A stretch of DNA of 64,000 nt from Corythucha ciliata (taxonomy: Eukaryota > Arthropoda > Insecta > Hemiptera > Tingidae), in contig CM075943.1 in assembly GCA_038030265.1 (NCBI GenBank), forward strand, positions 7,936,001 through 8,000,000, given 5' to 3'. A model generated the notes under the pieces. It saw nothing but the letters and a program-made list of their open reading frames with translations, had not been told where the DNA came from and did no database searches. The position numbers and the translations under genes were made by a program. Every line of letters begins with the position of its first letter. The first letter of the stretch is position 1. Shown in pieces: positions 60,901 to 64,000 of the stretch.

Positions 60901-61739
60901 ATTGGCACCTGGCAATCAGCTAACGAGTTCTCACCCATCGGCAACCAACTACTACGACCATTCCACATTTCTCTTTGCTTCCAGCCTCTAACTAATTGTA
61001 TTTCTCAATTCCAGGAGTGCTTCATGTAAGCGGAGCTTTCAGTCTTCGAAATTCCTGAGAGACAACTTACGTTGTACGGCCTGCACCTCCCCCGCAAAAA
61101 AAAACACTGTTGTAAAATCGTGGTACGACTCAATCCCAATAATGTTTTTCGAGGAAGATTTAATATTACACAGCGTTTATATATTTCAAATGTTTAACGC
61201 CCTTAGTACCTTTCATGAATAAAAAAATTCGCATTAAAAGAGGAACGGTGCTGTTTCTCAGAAGAGTAAATGGAATGTTATTTCAAGAGGAGATTATCAT
61301 GCCTAAAATATTCATCGAGAGGTGGCAATGGTGAGGGGGGGTAAATATGAACCTGACTCTGTCGCTGGCTATATCCCATTTTCGATTAGAAAAGCCCATG
61401 CTAGAAAGAGATGTTGAAGGGAAAACTAATTCCCAGTCTATGGTAAACCCCCGGACTAATTTACTCGTTATATTTCAACAGTGAAAACTCGTCAGGATTG
61501 TGCATTTTTGCGGGGTACGGTGCTATAAATGGTTGATGCAAATGAAAAAAAAAAGCAAAAATTAATGACGGAGTCCGAACGAGCAAATATTTTTTTAGAT
61601 CTTGAATTTGCTCATTTCCAGTTCATGAAAAATGTCCTTTTCGAGCAAGTATCAACATAATTACGCGTCCCCTCGTCACTTTCATTAAAATCAACTCTGT
61701 CTGAGGTGATAGAGGAGTATACTTAGAGTCTTGGCGTCT
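57901..61739. other. Non-coding, no gene recognised
   Basis: The longest stretch without recognised transposon or array sequence. It holds a C run (58967-58974) and an A run (59999-60013). I could not support any exon on either strand. Confidence 0.45.
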
Positions 61740-61829
61740 TCATAAAAAATGGACCAGGAGCATCATGCTCCTAGGGATAGGGCCTCTGAAAAGCTTAAAG
61801 ATGAAAAAATCGGGATTTTTAAGTGTATA

Positions 61830-64000
61830 AGATGTAACCAAATGGCTAAACTCGCTTGTCACTATTTCACGCCTGAAATTGAGCAAAACGAGCATTTTCG
61901 GCCCAAACATGGAGAAAAACGCTAATTCGCGGCTAGAATTGTCACTGGCGGGCCTATACACCAATCCGTGGCCCGGGGCGGTTAACTCTATGAGGCCCCT
62001 TGGTCTATAATAGGATCAACAAGAAATATAATTTTTATGTATGCGTTAAACTATGGCTTTTACCTTCAGCCACGGATTGTCATTGTTTCTATCCCCTATC
62101 GGCCAATTAGCGCTTATGATCAGTTTAAGCCGTGAAATTGACGAATTTCTCTATTTTAGCCTCGAATGAGTGTTTTAATTCCATGTTTTTTTTTTTCAAT
62201 TTTACCCGCGAATTAGTGCTTTTCTCAATTTTGGCCGCACGCAACGTGCAAAGTGTTTTTATCCCGTGACAAAGCGATTCTTCTCAATTTTAGCAAGGGA
62301 TTGGAGTTTTTAGGAGAGAGCGAGAGCGTTCATTACGGCGTTTTAGCAGTGAATTAGCACATTTCTCGATTCGAGCTGAAAATTAGCGCTTCTCCACAGT
62401 TTAAGCCGTGAATTAGCAGGGTTTTTCACCTATATTTATAGCCATGAACTGGCGCTTTTCCTCAGTTTTGAGGCATGAATTGGCTTCTGAAGCCGAGAAT
62501 TGGCGTAGGTTGGTACTACAATTTAAACACAAATTGAAATTTTCTATTATAGCCACGAATTAGCGGGTTTTCTAAATTTTAGCAGCAGAGTGGAGTTTTT
62601 TAAATTAGCGGGGTTCCCCAATTTTTAGCAGTGAATTAGCATGCTTTCTCAATTTGAGGTAGCAAATAAGCGTTTTTCTTCATTTTTGTTGCGTCAATTA
62701 GTGATTTTCCAAAATTAGCCGAATATTTGCAGGTTTTTTTTTACATTTTAGCCCTGCATTAACATTTCCTTTTCACTTTAAGCTATGGATTAGTGCTTTA
62801 GCTCAGTTTTAGCTATGAATTAGCGGGTTTTTTCTCCTATAGAAATGAATGGGCGCTTTTTTTCCATTTTCACAAATAAATCACTCGTAAAGCACTTATA
62901 ATAAAGCACTTTTCCACAATTCGAGCTGCAAATTAGCGTTTATACCCACAGTTTAAGCCGTGAATTAGCAGGGTTTTTCACCTTTATAGCCATGAATTGG
63001 CGCTTTTCCTCAGTTTTGAGGCATGAATTGCCTTCAGAAGCCGGGAACCGGAGCGGAGTAGGTATTTTCAATTTTAAATAATCACTGAAAATTGTCTTCA
63101 TTTCAGCCGCGAATTAGCACTTTTCACCATTTTAGCAGGAAATTAGCACTTTTCTCAATTTAAACTGAACACTATCGTATTCATTGGCATTTTTATCTCA
63201 CAAATTAGGAATTTGTCTCCATTTTTGCCACAAATTGGCGTTGATGTCCTCAATTTTTAGCGGCGAATTGGCACTTTTTTCTCGATCCCACCTGAAATTT
63301 AGCTGGGATCGAGAAAAGCCGCAATAATTCGGGCTTTTCTCAATATTAGGCGTAAATTATTGGCGTTTTTTTTTACATTTCAAGCCCGCTTTTTTTTCAA
63401 TTTTTGTTATGGATTATCAATTATTCTTTTCTAGTTATACTATACGTTTTAGCCTCAAAATATCCATCAGACGCTGCGGTTTGGCGTTTTCTCAATTTTA
63501 TCCGCGAATCAGTGATTTTTTTCACTTGTACAGGTCTTGTTATAGCGCATTTTCCTAATTTTAGCCGCGAGCTTGGCCTAAAAACAGCACTTTGGCGGTT
63601 TGTTTTTTTACATTCAAGCCGTAAAATTGCCTCTGTACACAGCGAACTGGCGATTTTGTCTAAATTATGGTCTGAAAGTTGCATCGAGAAACCACAAATG
63701 AGCGCTTTTTCATAGTTTTAGCCTCGAATATTTGGGCTTGTTCCAAACTTTTTGCCGCCTACTAGCCCCCTACATCGGCACGTTAGAGCGCCTTCTCAAT
63801 TTTATCTGCTTATGGACCTAAGGAAACTTGGAAATCAGGGTATTTTCTCTATTTTAGCCGTGAGCTGACCTCCAGAAGGCGCGATTTTTTGGACAATTTG
63901 AGCCATTAGAACAGCTGACGTTGAAACAACGCAAAATAACGAATTCTTGGAGCAAAATACGGGACTGAAATTTGGAAAAAGCGCTAATTCACCCCCCACG
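61830..64000 (+). repeat. Long family-A array, partly inverted at its left edge
   Basis: 61830-61950 has minus-orientation units. From 62080 to the window end, plus-orientation units (AATTTTAGCCGCGAATTAGCG type) recur at ~30-40 bp. A ~110-bp block is repeated inside it (near 62390-62480 and 62935-63045, both with GTGAATTAGCAGGGTTTTTC), which shows recent local duplication. Confidence 0.75.

Overview
This is a gene-poor eukaryotic (animal) window made almost wholly of transposon remains and short-period repeats. I found no intact cellular gene. The mobile-element set is a Jockey/CR1-type LINE, a second Jockey fragment, two mag-like Ty3/Gypsy copies, an intron-containing FLYWCH-MULE, hAT-like non-autonomous elements, a Foldback-like element and several MITEs. 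This set fits an invertebrate, most likely an arthropod, but that is inference. The base composition is AT-rich, with many G/C homopolymers of 9-12 nt and long A/T runs.

Layout. 1-840: broken Gypsy gag on the minus strand with a remnant of its LTR. 886-3650: degraded LINE with an AP endonuclease and reverse transcriptase. 4700-5475: 17-bp minisatellite. 5480-8970: nothing recognisable. 9199-12052 and 15153-17230: two elements with hAT-like ends, each framed by a perfect 8-bp target-site duplication and filled with ~30-bp repeat arrays. 22926-24566: a Foldback-like element with 43-bp perfect terminal inverted repeats and twelve ~130-bp units arranged head to head. 25350-30500: dispersed repeats and arrays. 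31198-34971: an internally deleted Gypsy element with ~100-bp LTRs and a 6-bp duplication. 35174-40080: a 4.9-kb DNA transposon with 31-bp inverted repeats that holds a nested MULE (36755-38790) and a 379-nt pure A tract. 43562-44275: Jockey RT fragment. 44834-48852: a recent ~2-kb tandem duplication. 51050-57700: more arrays, two MITEs and a long palindrome. 61830-63990: a long repeat array.

The dominant and least explained feature is a set of degenerate ~30-bp repeat families. Family A has the core ATTCGCGG..TAAAA.TGAG, family B ATTCGCG.CCTAAAAATGGCCAAAC, and family C TTCGCGGATTTGGCTC..AAAAAACC. They occur in both orientations, together cover well over 10 kb, and A and B align to one ancestral module. 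Two arrays lie inside elements with hAT-like duplications, so the arrays appear to be mobile cargo. Other elements have inserted into these arrays, and removing each insert restores the repeat period. That gives a clear nesting order: array first, then the Gypsy element and the 31-bp-TIR transposon (relative order unresolved), with the MULE now inside the latter.
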